Positions 22,401-31,273 of a stretch of 64,000 nucleotides of DNA are shown in pieces. Both the position numbers and the translations under genes were made by a program. The stretch spans positions 248,001 through 312,000 of the forward strand of contig JABMLP010000026.1 in the NCBI GenBank assembly GCA_013176395.1, in the 5' to 3' direction. Source of the DNA: Venturia oleaginea (Eukaryota; Ascomycota; Dothideomycetes; Venturiales; Venturiaceae). Every line of letters begins with the position of its first letter. The first letter of the stretch is position 1. Below the pieces are notes generated by a model. The model was not told where the DNA came from and did not search any database. It was given only the letters and a program-made list of their open reading frames with translations.

Positions 22401-23523
22401 AATGAGCGCCAAAGAGTGCGCGAAAAGGTTCTTACAATGCCACTATCGCTACCACGGATTTCCCATGGCATTGACGTCGGACAGAGGCAGCAATTGGACA
22501 GGTCGTTTTTGGAGGAAGCTTTGCGAACTTACAAAGATTGAGCAGAGACTCTCTACAGCCTTTCATCCACAGACCGATGGCGCGACCGAGCGTATGAACC
22601 AGGAAGTTCTACGCTATCTCCGCGCCTTCATCGCATACTCCCAACTAGACTGGCCAACGCTACTACCTACGGCTATGTTAGCACTGAACAATCGTGACTC
22701 TTCAGTCACAGGGATGAGTCCATTCTATCTAACTCACGGCTACCATGCGGAACCAATCCAGAAAGTACAACGAATCTCACCCAGTAACTCACCAACAGCC
22801 GATGCCGAGACCTTTGTGCAACGAATAGAAGAGGCACAAGAATATGCACAGGCAGCGATGGCCTGGTCCCAGCAGAAGATGGAGAACGACGCCAACAGGT
22901 CACGTCAAGCTGCCGAAACGTTAAAAAAGGGCGACAAAGTCTGGTTGAACCTTAGGAATATCAATACTCCGCAGCTATCAAAGAAACTGTCGTGGACGCA
23001 AGCCAAATACACTGTCGAGAACCAGATCTCCCCGATGGTATACGAGCTGGCTGACCTGCCAAGTGGTATCCATAACCGTTTCCACGTTGACCTACTCCGC
23101 CGAGCCGCAACCGACACACTGCCCTCACAAGAATCCGATGATACCCAGCCGCCACCATTAGTGCCTCAAACCGAAGAAACAGAGGCTGAGTTTGAAGTAG
23201 AACGTATACTTCGCGCAGAGAAGAAACGGGTTGGGCGAGGCTGGGTTCGTCAGTTATTAATCAAATGGAAAGGCTATGCAGATCCCGATTGGCAGCCACG
23301 TTCATTATTTACAGAAGTCGAGGACTTAGACCGCTTCGAGGCAGAGTATGGCAAGGGCGACGGTGTCGGCGAAGATATAGGAGCTCAAACAGGGGCCCGA
23401 AGAAACCGAGTAGCGGTGGCCAGCGCCTTCGAATCTGCTACAAGCTGGCAGAAGCGATGTATGGCGTTTGTCTGTTTGATTATCCCACCTACCACACCCT
23501 CTTTAGTCCTGCACACCCGGTAA
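19447..23523 (+). CDS. pol: Retrotransposon Pol polyprotein with C-terminal chromodomain
   Basis: The pol frame is open from 19402 to the TAA at 23521-23523. It has no ATG near its beginning, so it is probably made by -1 frameshifting or reinitiation from gag. Numbered from 19447: aspartic protease around residue 50 (catalytic FFDNGC, so D-N-G rather than D-S/T-G); reverse transcriptase with YMDD at 437-440; RNase H (LTDHKNLRYFMT); integrase zinc finger HHCC from about 882 to 925; integrase core D952, D1012, E1048 (a D-x35-E spacing); and a chromodomain from about 1249 (FEVERILRAEKK, LLIKWKGYADPDW). Chromodomains bind methylated histone tails and guide insertion. Full length, no stop or frameshift seen. 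Confidence 0.95.
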   Translation: MHRRARGSEVDVHGEDITKLPGIREIKAAKDRMESTPFLIDTLINGTSFTESFFDNGCLPYAAFSEKSVQTHRLPRIPIDTKQLALAKESHENGEDLRITHMTYATIDIDGRAERVYGYIVKGLSFPIILGKAWAERNWVRYIAAKRKLLIGQGSQRITVREKGWLEQNTKVRDRLAHVRAACLVSGSVFAAIVGRAQRRLRRDGPDGTQVLAISMSDINKALSKLAERKQRKTEEEIRQEIPEEIAEHADAFLDDEDGEIAPHQEGRDHVIELIRDEQGREAEVPWGPLYGMSREELLVLRKTLSDYMDKGWIRASNSPAAAPVLFVRKPGGGIRMCVDYRALNRITRSDRYPLPLIRETLRNLATARWYTKLDVRAAFHRLRIKHGDEWKTAFRTRFGLFEWLVTPFGLAGAPASFQRYINGVLRESLDICCSAYMDDVLIWSDGDYLDHMVKVNQILAKLKTAGLRLDLSKCEFAVQEVKYLGFIITAGEGIKVDPEKVAAIKEWEAPVNVTGVRSFLGFANFYRDFIDNFSELSDPLIKLTRKAVAFVWNKEHENAFQVLKELFISAPILAHWNPDLDTVLECDCSGYALGGTLSQKDMKGKLRPVAYFSRKLTAAECNYEIHDKELLAVIKSIEHWRGELRSVAAPFKVLTDHKNLRYFMTAQRLSERQARWSLILSEYQFQLEFRAGKLAQRPDALSRRHQDMPHDKNDERLQGRVAQLIKDEWLPPLSERTTETIAIQALICPVNTPNTSNSTWDVIREPQQNTGLDGRHQLTAENGQHRSTTRYGQNRSVAKGCDLFEKPELQLLWDRAIAEDQSYEAIHTAIVTGERSFPPELKLSVQLPECEVDDHGAVTRRGILWVPDWEPLRTTLVQQTHDSHVTGHPGRDSTLAILSRSFFWPQQYKTVRQFVRNCDVCGRTGIWRDKKRGLLKPLPIPARFHSELSIDFMTDLPAEENGPKYLMVITDRLLKSVTLEAMTTMSAKECAKRFLQCHYRYHGFPMALTSDRGSNWTGRFWRKLCELTKIEQRLSTAFHPQTDGATERMNQEVLRYLRAFIAYSQLDWPTLLPTAMLALNNRDSSVTGMSPFYLTHGYHAEPIQKVQRISPSNSPTADAETFVQRIEEAQEYAQAAMAWSQQKMENDANRSRQAAETLKKGDKVWLNLRNINTPQLSKKLSWTQAKYTVENQISPMVYELADLPSGIHNRFHVDLLRRAATDTLPSQESDDTQPPPLVPQTEETEAEFEVERILRAEKKRVGRGWVRQLLIKWKGYADPDWQPRSLFTEVEDLDRFEAEYGKGDGVGEDIGAQTGARRNRVAVASAFESATSWQKRCMAFVCLIIPPTTPSLVLHTR

Positions 23524-23535
23524 GGAGGGGGGTAA
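23522..23535 (+). promoter_or_regulatory. Polypurine tract for plus-strand priming
   Basis: AAGGAGGGGGGTAA lies directly before the 3' LTR and overlaps the pol stop codon. The purine run (23522-23532) is the expected RNase H-resistant primer for plus-strand synthesis in LTR elements. Confidence 0.8.
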
Positions 23536-23711
23536 TGTTATGGGCATGGCCCATGGTTGGTATAGGCTAAGAGCCTAAGCCTGATTGAGCCTAGTATAGA
23601 GAAAGAACCTCATTGAGGTTCTCTGTTTGTAGATACCTTCACTCCTTAACTGAATCTAAACAATCTTTGGCTACGAGTATGCTGCGTCTTTCCAGCTACC
23701 GTCCCGTAATA
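23536..23711 (+). repeat. 3' LTR of the chromovirus
   Basis: 176 bp copy of 18134-18309 with no difference seen by eye. Followed directly by the target duplication ATTCC. Confidence 0.96.
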
Positions 23712-23716
23712 ATTCC

Positions 23717-24480
23717 CTCGGTATTCTCCCCATGGTACGGAGTGATATGGTACCCTAGTAGATATCTTATAGCCTTATATATACCCTACTGTCGACGACT
23801 CGCTTATCGGAAGGAGAATATAATAAGATTAGCAGGCCTCGACGCCTTGCTAATAAAAGCTAAGTTGACAAGCCGGTTTCTACCCGACACCCGTAGCCGA
23901 TTAGAAACGAACAAACGATCAGAAGACCTGATTCTCTTCCACTACTTTTCATCTGGATCTCTTCCAGCTCCGGATCAACATAAAGGAATATACGAAAACG
24001 AAAAACTGCTCAAGTGGAGAGAGAAGGCAACCTCAAGAATCAAGTCTTTCAGGATCCTGATCACGACGTCATTGATTTGCAGCAGGATCGTGTAGATTCT
24101 AAAAAGCCCGCTGCCCCTGTCTCGATTCATGACATTCGTTCGTCCGCAAAAGCAATTCGTGCATGTTGATCCCCTGCGTTCGTTTTGCCAAGTCAACACC
24201 AACTCATTTTAACCTTTCTTTCCTCTCCACTCATTATGGTTATGGCGATTATCCCGTTCTCATTATAGACGGGAATACCCCGTTCACTATCTCCCTCTCC
24301 ATCTATCCTAACTTTCCTTGTTTACCAACCCCCAAAATCCATTAGGAGATGTGATGACTGATGAGTATAGACTAGCTCGATCCCTGAACAGAGCGATATG
24401 TGCCTAGCTAAAAGAAATGATACATTCCAAAAAGCGAAGTTTTACATCCCCCCAAAAAAGAAGAGATGTCTAGGATAGTA
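23717..24480. other. A+T-rich repeat-derived flank of the insertion
   Basis: The first part (GTAGATATCTTATAGCCTTATATATACCC and on) is rich in TA steps and continues the left flank interrupted by the retrotransposon. The open frame reaching 24095 begins inside the LTR and shows no domain. No gene is supported. Confidence 0.45.
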
Positions 24481-24510
24481 AGACAGTACGCGTCGACAGA
24501 GTCTCACAGG

Positions 24511-24591
24511 GGAATCGTCTGAAATCCGTAGAGACCCACCATCTTTACGATGCGTGATACACAGGAATCGTCTGAAGCCGCAGAGACCCAC
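24511..24591 (-). repeat. Two tandem partial copies of the MITE-like internal unit
   Basis: The motif GGAATCGTCTGAA...CCG(T/C)AGAGACCCAC occurs at 24511-24540 and again at 24564-24591. It is the reverse complement of the internal segment of the inverted-repeat element at 24944-24971 and of 25259-25287, with a few transitions. These are therefore degenerate copies of one short repeat family. Confidence 0.6.
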
Positions 24592-24638
24592 TTTCTTTAC
24601 AGTACGCAATACATCTATCTCAGTCAGCAGCCGGAGAT

Positions 24639-24729
24639 TATACCCCATGGACATTATACCCCATGGACACTATACCCCATGGACACTATACCCCATGGAC
24701 ACTATACCCCATGGACATTATACCCCATC
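24639..24729 (+). repeat. 16-bp tandem repeat (minisatellite)
   Basis: About 5.7 head-to-tail copies of TATACCCCATGGACA(C/T). The copies differ mainly at the last base (C or T), and the last copy is partial (CCCCATCG). Each unit contains an NcoI-like palindrome CCATGG. The unit is not a multiple of three, so all three frames read as a 16-residue repeat; there is no sign that it is translated. Confidence 0.9.
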
Positions 24730-24890
24730 GTACTTCAAATTTATCAATAGTTCTCCGAGATCTAACCTTCTACGCGTGTATTCTTGCGCGAAAAGAGAAT
24801 TAGGATAGCTAAGAGTATTCGCTACTAATAATTCTCCTTCGCGATAAGTTAAGTATTAAGATACTGCGTAAATCAAAGCTGCAAACAATC

Positions 24891-25025
24891 GAAATTATTT
24901 CGGCGAGGTGGTTGGTATGCCGTGGTATGGTACGTTGAACATGGTAGGTCTCTGTGACTTCCAGACGATTTCAATGTACATCAGTCAGCCGTACGACGCA
25001 CTAACCACCTCGCCGAAATGATTTC
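24891..25025. mobile_element. MITE-like element with terminal inverted repeats
   Basis: 135 bp bounded by inverted repeats of about 26 bp. The left end reads GAAATTATTTCGGCGAGGTG and the right end, in reverse complement, GAAATCATTTCGGCGAGGTG; both continue GTT(G/A)GT, with two mismatches in all. The interior has no coding capacity. No clear target duplication is seen at the borders. Size, inverted ends and related fragments nearby are what is expected of a non-autonomous DNA transposon. Confidence 0.7.
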
Positions 25026-25203
25026 TCTGCCTCCAAGTCCTACGAAGGTAGGCTTTCACCCACATATTTGTATTAAAAGTCTATTTCTAAAGAGAAGATA
25101 TATATTCTGTCTCTCTCTCTTAGTATAGAGCCTCTTTTTTAAAAAGCGCGCCTCTTTAATTCCAGGACTTCAGATATTTTATATAACTTCCTAACGAAGC
25201 TGG

Positions 25204-25287
25204 GAAATTATTTCGGCGAGGTGCTTGGTGCGTTGTGTTAGATACGTTAAATACGGCGGTGGGTCTCTGCGGCTTTCAGACAATTTA
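25204..25287 (+). repeat. Truncated second copy of the MITE-like element
   Basis: Starts GAAATTATTTCGGCGAGGTG like the left end of the element at 24891 and keeps the same order (TACGTTRAA, then GGTCTCTGCGGCTTTCAGAC). The right inverted repeat is missing, so this is a half copy. Confidence 0.65.
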
Positions 25288-25873
25288 TCCTCCCAGGAGG
25301 AGGAGGTTCGACTTTTTTTCTCTCGACGCATCAGTGATGCCCAATAATGGGGCGCCCTTGGGGTTTTTGCCGTGGCGAGCTGAAATGTGCATGGGAAATA
25401 TCTGCGACGTAAAAAGCAATGCAGTGGAAAAGGGGGCGGGGGTGGAGCGAAATATCTTCTTTTTGATTGTTCTTAGGTCAAGAAGGGGGTGGTTGATGGT
25501 GTGGTCTGATGGAGAGGGGAAATGATGTCGTATGGTTTATGGTCTGACTCATTAGTCACGGGTAGTTTCTTGCATTGAATTTGGAAACATGGTTCTTCAA
25601 GCTGGGAGCGGTGATTGTCAATTCTTGTGTTTGGGAATTGTAATTGCCAGGAGTTGAGATTTTGATCTAGAGCTGATCTGTTGTGCATACTTGACAGAAA
25701 AGCTTTTAAATGAACAGCGCTGGGAATGAACGCTCTCCCGCGACCCAAGTGCCAAAGGAATATGTTAATTTCATTATTATAAGTTTGAACTAATAAAAAT
25801 GCACTCATTGTTCGCGACAGCCGGGTATCATATACTTTTCCATCGGATCAGCCATTTTTTGCCAGATTCTCCA

Positions 25874-27206
25874 TCATCTCGGATCATATTGATCAACCCT
25901 CTTCCCATTAATATGAACTTCCCTCGTGACGCAATCCCCTCTCATGTCCCCCACGAAATCGAAATCGAATCCAAGCCCAACACTCTGCCTGATCCCCTTC
26001 AACTCTAACAATATCTCCTCCTGGCTCTCGCTACATCTTTCCATTTTCTTCAGTCTCGATGTTTCCCTCAGACTCGCATGGTAACCAACGGGATCGTCTT
26101 CCGTGCCTGTGGGGAAGTTTTTGTAGGCTTTTTTAAGAGGTGTAAGTGTGGAGAGATCGTGGCTTTGTGCAGGAAAGGAATCGAGATCGCGGGTGGAGCA
26201 TTTGGACGCAGATTTTGTTATATTTGTAATATGGCCGCCCAGTTGGCGGAAGGCAGCTTCGAGGAGGGACTTCAGGCAGGGGATATTGGCTGCTATGATG
26301 CCGAGGTATTCTTCTGAGTATCTAATTAATTGGATCAGCAAGAAGTGGCCGCGGTTGTCTATTGAGATAACTTACGTCCAGATCGCAATGCTGGCACCCT
26401 CCCACACTGGATCGGTTGAATGAAGAATTCCTTTTACGAGAGCAGTTTTGACTAGTCCACATGCACAAGCGAGAAGGCCCATAGACATAACGAGGAAAAG
26501 GCTGATTTTCTCGCGCATAGGTCGATTGATCTTGACGATGAAGAACAAAGGTAGCAGAGCACATACGACATCCGTGGCAGCAAACAATGCTGCAAGATGG
26601 TCAGTTCGCATAATGGTCTGGAATTGATAGAACAAAGCTCCTACCTGAGACCGAATAAGTAACGATTTCCTGTTTCTCCTCTGTCCAACAGTCGCGTCCA
26701 GACATTCTCAACATAATATCCCAGTTTGCTCGGACAGGCACACATTGCAAGATCTGTGCACAAGTAGTACCAACTCCGACGAGGTTTAAGACGATGATCA
26801 GAGACCATATACCATACTTCCAACGAGGAGATTGTTTAATACGAAGTAGCATTAGTGCTACTGATACTTTCAGCGCTGTGATTGCCCAAATCCAAATCAC
26901 CATAGCAATGAACCCCAATTCACCTGCTGCTTCCATTTGTCGCCTCGTAAGGTATTGGATGTGTCGTCCTCCTGTGGCGGATTGAATTCCCAAGTTGACT
27001 GCCCAGTTCACCGTGGTGAGAACCATGGCCCAGCTAATGGCGAAATCGTCCCAGCCAAGATTGGGATACGGCCGACATCGGGTGTAAATTCGCAACACGT
27101 ACGTGACGAGTGCAATGAACCAAAGAGTTGTGGTCGTTCCCGTGACCAAGGGCAGAATCGTGTCGCTCGGAGGGGGAAGAGGTATTGTGGAACCAACTGT
27201 GGACAT
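25874..27206 (-). CDS. Fungal rhodopsin-domain (PTH11/SAT4-like) membrane protein
   Basis: Three exons (27206-26645, 26589-26376, 26321-25874) joined by 55 and 54 bp introns give 407 residues. Seven hydrophobic segments are expected: LWFIALVTYVLRIYTR, WAMVLTTVNWAVNLGI, LGFIAMVIWIWAITALKV, WSLIIVLNLVGVGTTCA, TDVVCALLPLFFIVKI and ISLFLVMSMGLLACACGLV are clear. Family marks are YTRCRPYPNLGWDDFAI (the GxDD-type motif), the C-x-x-W cysteine pair (GRDCW) and PLFFIVKINRPMREKISLF. The cytosolic tail from about residue 290 is charged and unstructured. The family includes surface receptors such as Pth11 and many proteins of unknown job. Splices fall within transmembrane regions and restore them in frame. 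Confidence 0.85.
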
Positions 27207-28435
27207 CGTATTCGTTATTCGTGCTCAGCCTCGTCGTCGAAGCCTCACGACAACGACCTAGCAGCTGGGAGCTTCTGCTTGGGGTGAGAGCTATTTATTG
27301 AAAAGGGATCGTAGGAATAGTCGCAGGGCAAACCTAAAGAGGATTCACGATCTGCTCTGGATTCGGCATGGAAACATCCTTGGAGTACCTGGTGGTCATC
27401 AACACCCTGAACAACGTACGACTGTAAAGAGGATGAAGGATCGGATCAGACGCACAACAGGGTTCGAATATTAAGAACGACGGTATGTAGATTGGTCAGA
27501 TTGTTGAGAGTGGGCCTTGGAGGAATGAAATAGAAGGACCCGAACATGGAAGGTTAGCAAATGATTCAAGCAAAAAGGAAACGGCGTGGTGAAATCCGCA
27601 TGTGGCGAGCTGCTGCGAGAATCTTCGGCTATGGTTGGTGATCATACGAAGCGAGGTTCGTGTTTGATCCCCGCAACACCCCTGGGATCATCAATCCTGT
27701 ACCAGGTTGGTAAGAAGCCTAGCGGAGGTGGTTTGCTTGCAGGACAAGAAGACCAAGGCAAAGGGACAAGGGCCAGGGACATTGCAGGCCATGACTCGGG
27801 CCGTATTGTCCAAACAAAGAATGGAGCAATTTCGTGAGTCTTTACTGGATCTCTACCAAGAGTGGATTCGAGACATTGTCTCGTCTAGTTGTTCGTTTTT
27901 ATGGGCGAATGTTGAAAGAATGACAGCGAGTGTACAGCTTGAAGGTGCCACGCCAGATACGGCAGGATCTGAGAGAGATATAGTGCAAAGAGGATGCCTT
28001 ACACCGGGTAGAGCCTGGGGGCCTGGAATCCGTGAGAGAAGAGTCATGAGAAACCGACGGGTCACGGCTCGTGGGTGAGAAGCTGAAGCTCGTTGGACGT
28101 TGGTGTTCGTGAATTGTGACCTTCTGGGAAAGCGCCGAGTAGCGTGGGTAGTAGTCACTTGGATGAAACGCGTAGATAGTATCTTACAGGCGAATGCAAG
28201 GTCAAGGCACAGATTATACTGTGTACTAGTAGATAGCGAGGGTCGGTATGGATGTTGAGTTGTGTGCAGCCTGCAGCGATAGCGATACCACAGTACAAAT
28301 ACCCCACCGTAACCTTGAGTGCTGATTATGTCACGCTCTGCTATTCCCGTCGGGGCCGTGTTCCACCCGCGCCTAGGACCACTGGCATCGCCTTGTTCCT
28401 TTTCCATCTCCATCACCACGCCTGCTTTGAATCCA
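27207..28435. other. Intergenic region
   Basis: About 1.2 kb between the start of the rhodopsin-domain gene and the stop of the 2EXR gene. The longest frame (27707-28078, plus strand) has no domain and biased composition. A purine-rich stretch lies at 27470-27850. No gene is supported. Confidence 0.45.
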
Positions 28436-29194
28436 TCACCACGCCTGCTCTCGCATCCATCCTGGACGCTCGCCCTTCACCATGGAACTCTCCAAGAGGA
28501 GCAAGTAATCCTTGAACATCTTTTTCTCCTGCATATAGCGTGGTGCTTGGGGAATTCCTCTGCTCGTCGAAGTATCTCTCCAATCAATTGTCGCCTGCTT
28601 CTCAACCCAGATCTTTGACCACTTACTCAGTTTCGCGCCGACTTGCGGATGCGTGTGCGGTAGCGGATATGGCTCCACAGTATGAAATAGGATAAGATAC
28701 AGCGTCATGAGATATCGAAAACGAGGGAATTCGAAATCAAATACACGCGCATCTTTGTATCGATTTATATGCTGACTTGGCTGGAACAGAACGATAAGGT
28801 GGCCAGCATCCCGTATCGTGTTGCGCTGTCCTTCGGTTGTCTTGAGCCTGCAGACATTGATGTCGTTCAGTCGGATAATATTGTGATGCAGGAACTCGGT
28901 TTTCGTTTCTTCGTAAACGGACTTGCTGGTGGCAAAGAGAGACACATCCACGACTGGTCCGTGAGGTTCTTTTGGTCCAAAGCCGAAGCCTGAATTGCTG
29001 CAGAGGCTGATGATCGGGTTTGGTTTGGCGAGAGCGCATTGATAAACCATGCGTCTCAATTCAAGAGGTAGGTCCAGGAATCGGTGGAACGTCGTTGGCG
29101 GTCCTGATCTGGGCGCTGAGTTTGTCGGAGTCAACACAATAGATGCCGGCTTCAAGATCAGGGACAAGGGAGGGATATCTTCATCATCTGCCAT
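28436..29194 (-). CDS. 2EXR/F-box-like domain protein
   Basis: An uninterrupted ORF of 252 residues. From about residue 37 it shows the fungal 2EXR pattern, FHRFLDLPLELRRMVYQCAL, followed by the typical middle (VSLFATSKSVYEETKTEFLH) and a region ending in LIVLFQPSQHINRY. Proteins of this kind are very numerous in plant-associated ascomycetes; some are thought to act like F-box adaptors in ubiquitin ligases, but most have no known job. No signal peptide or membrane segment. Divergent from the doubtful gene at 29716. Confidence 0.75.
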   Translation of the reverse strand: MADDEDIPPLSLILKPASIVLTPTNSAPRSGPPTTFHRFLDLPLELRRMVYQCALAKPNPIISLCSNSGFGFGPKEPHGPVVDVSLFATSKSVYEETKTEFLHHNIIRLNDINVCRLKTTEGQRNTIRDAGHLIVLFQPSQHINRYKDARVFDFEFPRFRYLMTLYLILFHTVEPYPLPHTHPQVGAKLSKWSKIWVEKQATIDWRDTSTSRGIPQAPRYMQEKKMFKDYLLLLESSMVKGERPGWMREQAW

Positions 29195-29715
29195 AGCGGA
29201 CTGAATTTCTCTCTATAGTGACAGTGTTCGATAAACTTGACAAGCAACGTCGGTTGAAAAGTTAAGCGATATTATCACGCTGTGTTGATTGTTTATTTTG
29301 GAGATGAAGACTCGATTCCCGCTTTTGACAACTTCGTGGATGGTGCCTTCCCATCTTTGTTCGTTCAGAGCTTGATGAAGGAAGCGACTGACCTGTTTTG
29401 GTCCTCGGTGAACACGAGATGGATCCTGAAAATTTTGTTTAGCCAGCCAAGAATTTCCCACGGTTCTAGCAACAATAATATACCGTAGTATGTTTGTTGT
29501 GTCAGGGACCGCACAGAATGAGCAGACGAGGCTGCCCGTTCGCAAGGCTGAATCTCACACATCCACCTCCGCAAACCCCAAGTAAAGAATGTCCAACCAA
29601 ATGAGGAAACCCCATCGACGTCATTCCAAATCTTGAGACCAAATTCAACAACGAATTACCTGTTACCTCCACTCAAACCCACCAACTAGAAACCACCACG
29701 AAGTCCAAACTCATA

Positions 29716-30515
29716 ATGGATCTGCTCATCCCGCTCATAAAAGCCATCACGCAAGACGTAAGCAACTTCACCCAAATCTGTCTGACTTGTCCCAACCTCC
29801 ACACCCAAACCTACTAACATCCTCCTTGAACTTAGAAACCTCCATGGCATCTGCTGTACTTCGACAATCCCAAGAATCAAATTCTCCTCAACGATTCCAT
29901 GAACCAGCTCCTCCACCAAGAATGGCAAAAATGGAAAACCCCACATGGACAAAGGAACAAGATCCGCAAACCGACCCCAACAAAGATCAGAAAACGCCAA
30001 TACATACAATCATATATCCAACAACAGCAGCGCATTCATTATCAACAACTCCAACATGCCAAATCACTCCAACCGCAGAAAGCTCATTCTCAGGGCAAAC
30101 CCACCGTTTCCGAAGGGCCAATTTCTGGTTCTTCATTTTCATCTATCTCACTGCCATCGTTTTTATCAGTCAGAAGGTATTAGCGATTGTGCCTCTCGTA
30201 ACGTCATCGTCCTCGGGGACATCATCACTTCAACCATTGATGATGAATTCGACCTCGGCTGAAGTCGTTCCGAATTCCAGGAAGGCAACACATACCTGCG
30301 ATATTCTACTCGGTCATGTCACGTCATCCACCACTACCTCCACAATCCCTCTCTTCATCTGGAGTCTTCTCGGTTGGATACTGTTAGGTTCATTGATAAG
30401 TTTCATCTTCGTGATGATGCGATGCGAACCATCGGAGGAAGATGAAGATTTGGAAAGCCAGATGGACGAGGTTGACTGGGTTGAAAGTAAGAAGAAGGAA
30501 ATTGAACTGCTTTGA
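29716..30515 (+). CDS. Doubtful gene; two-TM ORF overlapping a second plausible frame
   Basis: Two frames compete here. Frame A begins ATG at 29716 (MDLLIPLIKAITQD), can be spliced by a 78 bp intron (29758-29835), continues KPPWHLLYFDNPKNQILLND and ends at 30180. Frame B is an open run 29787-30515 of 242 codons that contains two likely membrane segments (FWFFIFIYLTAIVFISQKVL and IPLFIWSLLGWILLGSLISF) and an acidic tail. A further intron could join A to B or to a third frame, but I find no convincing pair of splice sites. I cannot tell which product is real, and no family is recognised. The span is given for the locus, not for a settled structure. Confidence 0.35.
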
Positions 30516-30545
30516 ATGAATGAAAATAGGATGACACAAAAGAAG

Positions 30546-31196
30546 TCAAACAGAGGGGAGCAGGATGTATGCAGTTATAGCACATTCATTAGCGACGGTT
30601 TTTATTTGGGATGCAGGTTGTTCGCCGGCGTCGGTATGTTTACTATTGGCTCTATGTCGTTGATGGTTTTTGTGCCAGAACAGATGGGAATGTAGAACGT
30701 GGAGGAGCAAGTATATGAACAGAGCACGGAGGATTAAGAGATAGGTGGAGATGAGATAGAACGAAAAAGGAAACGAAGTCAGTGGGAGAAACAATTGGGC
30801 GAGAGGATGGGCATGCATAAGATTCTCGTGCCGGAAATGGAAAGATTCGAATCCCAATGATATTGTCAGAAAGCATTCCATAGTCCTCATACCTATCAGT
30901 AGGATCCATCGATTATTATGGTGCCAGTGGTAGTCGCAATAAAGACCAGGGTGGATAATTTGTGACCACTCGAGTAAGACGGGAAACAGAAACGAAGGAG
31001 ATATATTTACACCAAATTCACGCAGGATAGGAACGGGGAGTGACGAGAAAAAAATCCAGCCCATTGACTCCATACACACAAAAACGGAGCCAAAGATGAG
31101 CCGTGGAAGACGAGCATTTGTGTCTGACCGAAGACCCGCATAGATGCAACACGCGACAGACCACGATAGCCTATTGTATGGCAACAAAGAGATCAT
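30546..31196 (-). CDS. Possible multi-pass membrane protein, unknown
   Basis: An uninterrupted ORF of 216 residues from the ATG at 31196 (MISLLPYNRLSWSVACCIYA). It has several hydrophobic stretches (LIFGSVFVCMESMGWIFFSS, LAQLFLPLTSFPFSFYLIS, YLLILRALFIYLLLHVL) and a polar histidine-rich tail. No family is recognised. It begins only 78 bp downstream of the eL19 stop on the same strand, which leaves little room for a promoter and a 3' end, so it may be a chance ORF or depend on overlapping transcripts. It converges with the doubtful locus ending at 30515. Confidence 0.35.
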   Translation of the reverse strand: MISLLPYNRLSWSVACCIYAGLRSDTNARLPRLIFGSVFVCMESMGWIFFSSLPVPILREFGVNISPSFLFPVLLEWSQIIHPGLYCDYHWHHNNRWILLIGMRTMECFLTISLGFESFHFRHENLMHAHPLAQLFLPLTSFPFSFYLISTYLLILRALFIYLLLHVLHSHLFWHKNHQRHRANSKHTDAGEQPASQIKTVANECAITAYILLPSV

Positions 31197-31273
31197 GCCC
31201 GATGTACTCGATTCATAATCGCCTTTTCCTTCTTTAAGCCCATGCACCGTTCGTTGAAAGACATAAGACCCAT

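Larger units (their letters stand above)
18134..23711 (+). mobile_element. Complete Ty3/gypsy chromovirus LTR retrotransposon
   Basis: A 5,578 bp element bounded by two 176 bp LTRs that I find identical by eye, and flanked by the 5 bp target duplication ATTCC (18129-18133 and 23712-23716). Inside are a gag ORF with a zinc knuckle, a pol ORF with protease, reverse transcriptase, RNase H, integrase and a C-terminal chromodomain in the Ty3/gypsy order, a priming site directly after the 5' LTR and a polypurine tract directly before the 3' LTR. Both ORFs are open over their full length. Identical LTRs, intact ORFs and an exact duplication imply a very recent insertion. The chromodomain and the A+T-rich flanks fit integration into heterochromatic repeat DNA. 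No sign of repeat-induced mutation inside the element. Confidence 0.97.

Noticed and set aside
23613..24095. 160-codon frame running out of the 3' LTR
   Set aside because: It starts inside the LTR, crosses the insertion border and has no domain.
24639..24729. Possible CRISPR-like array
   Set aside because: The units abut without spacers and the genome is fungal; it is a simple tandem repeat.
27707..28078. 123-codon plus-strand frame
   Set aside because: No domain, no splice partner, purine-biased composition typical of intergenic DNA here.
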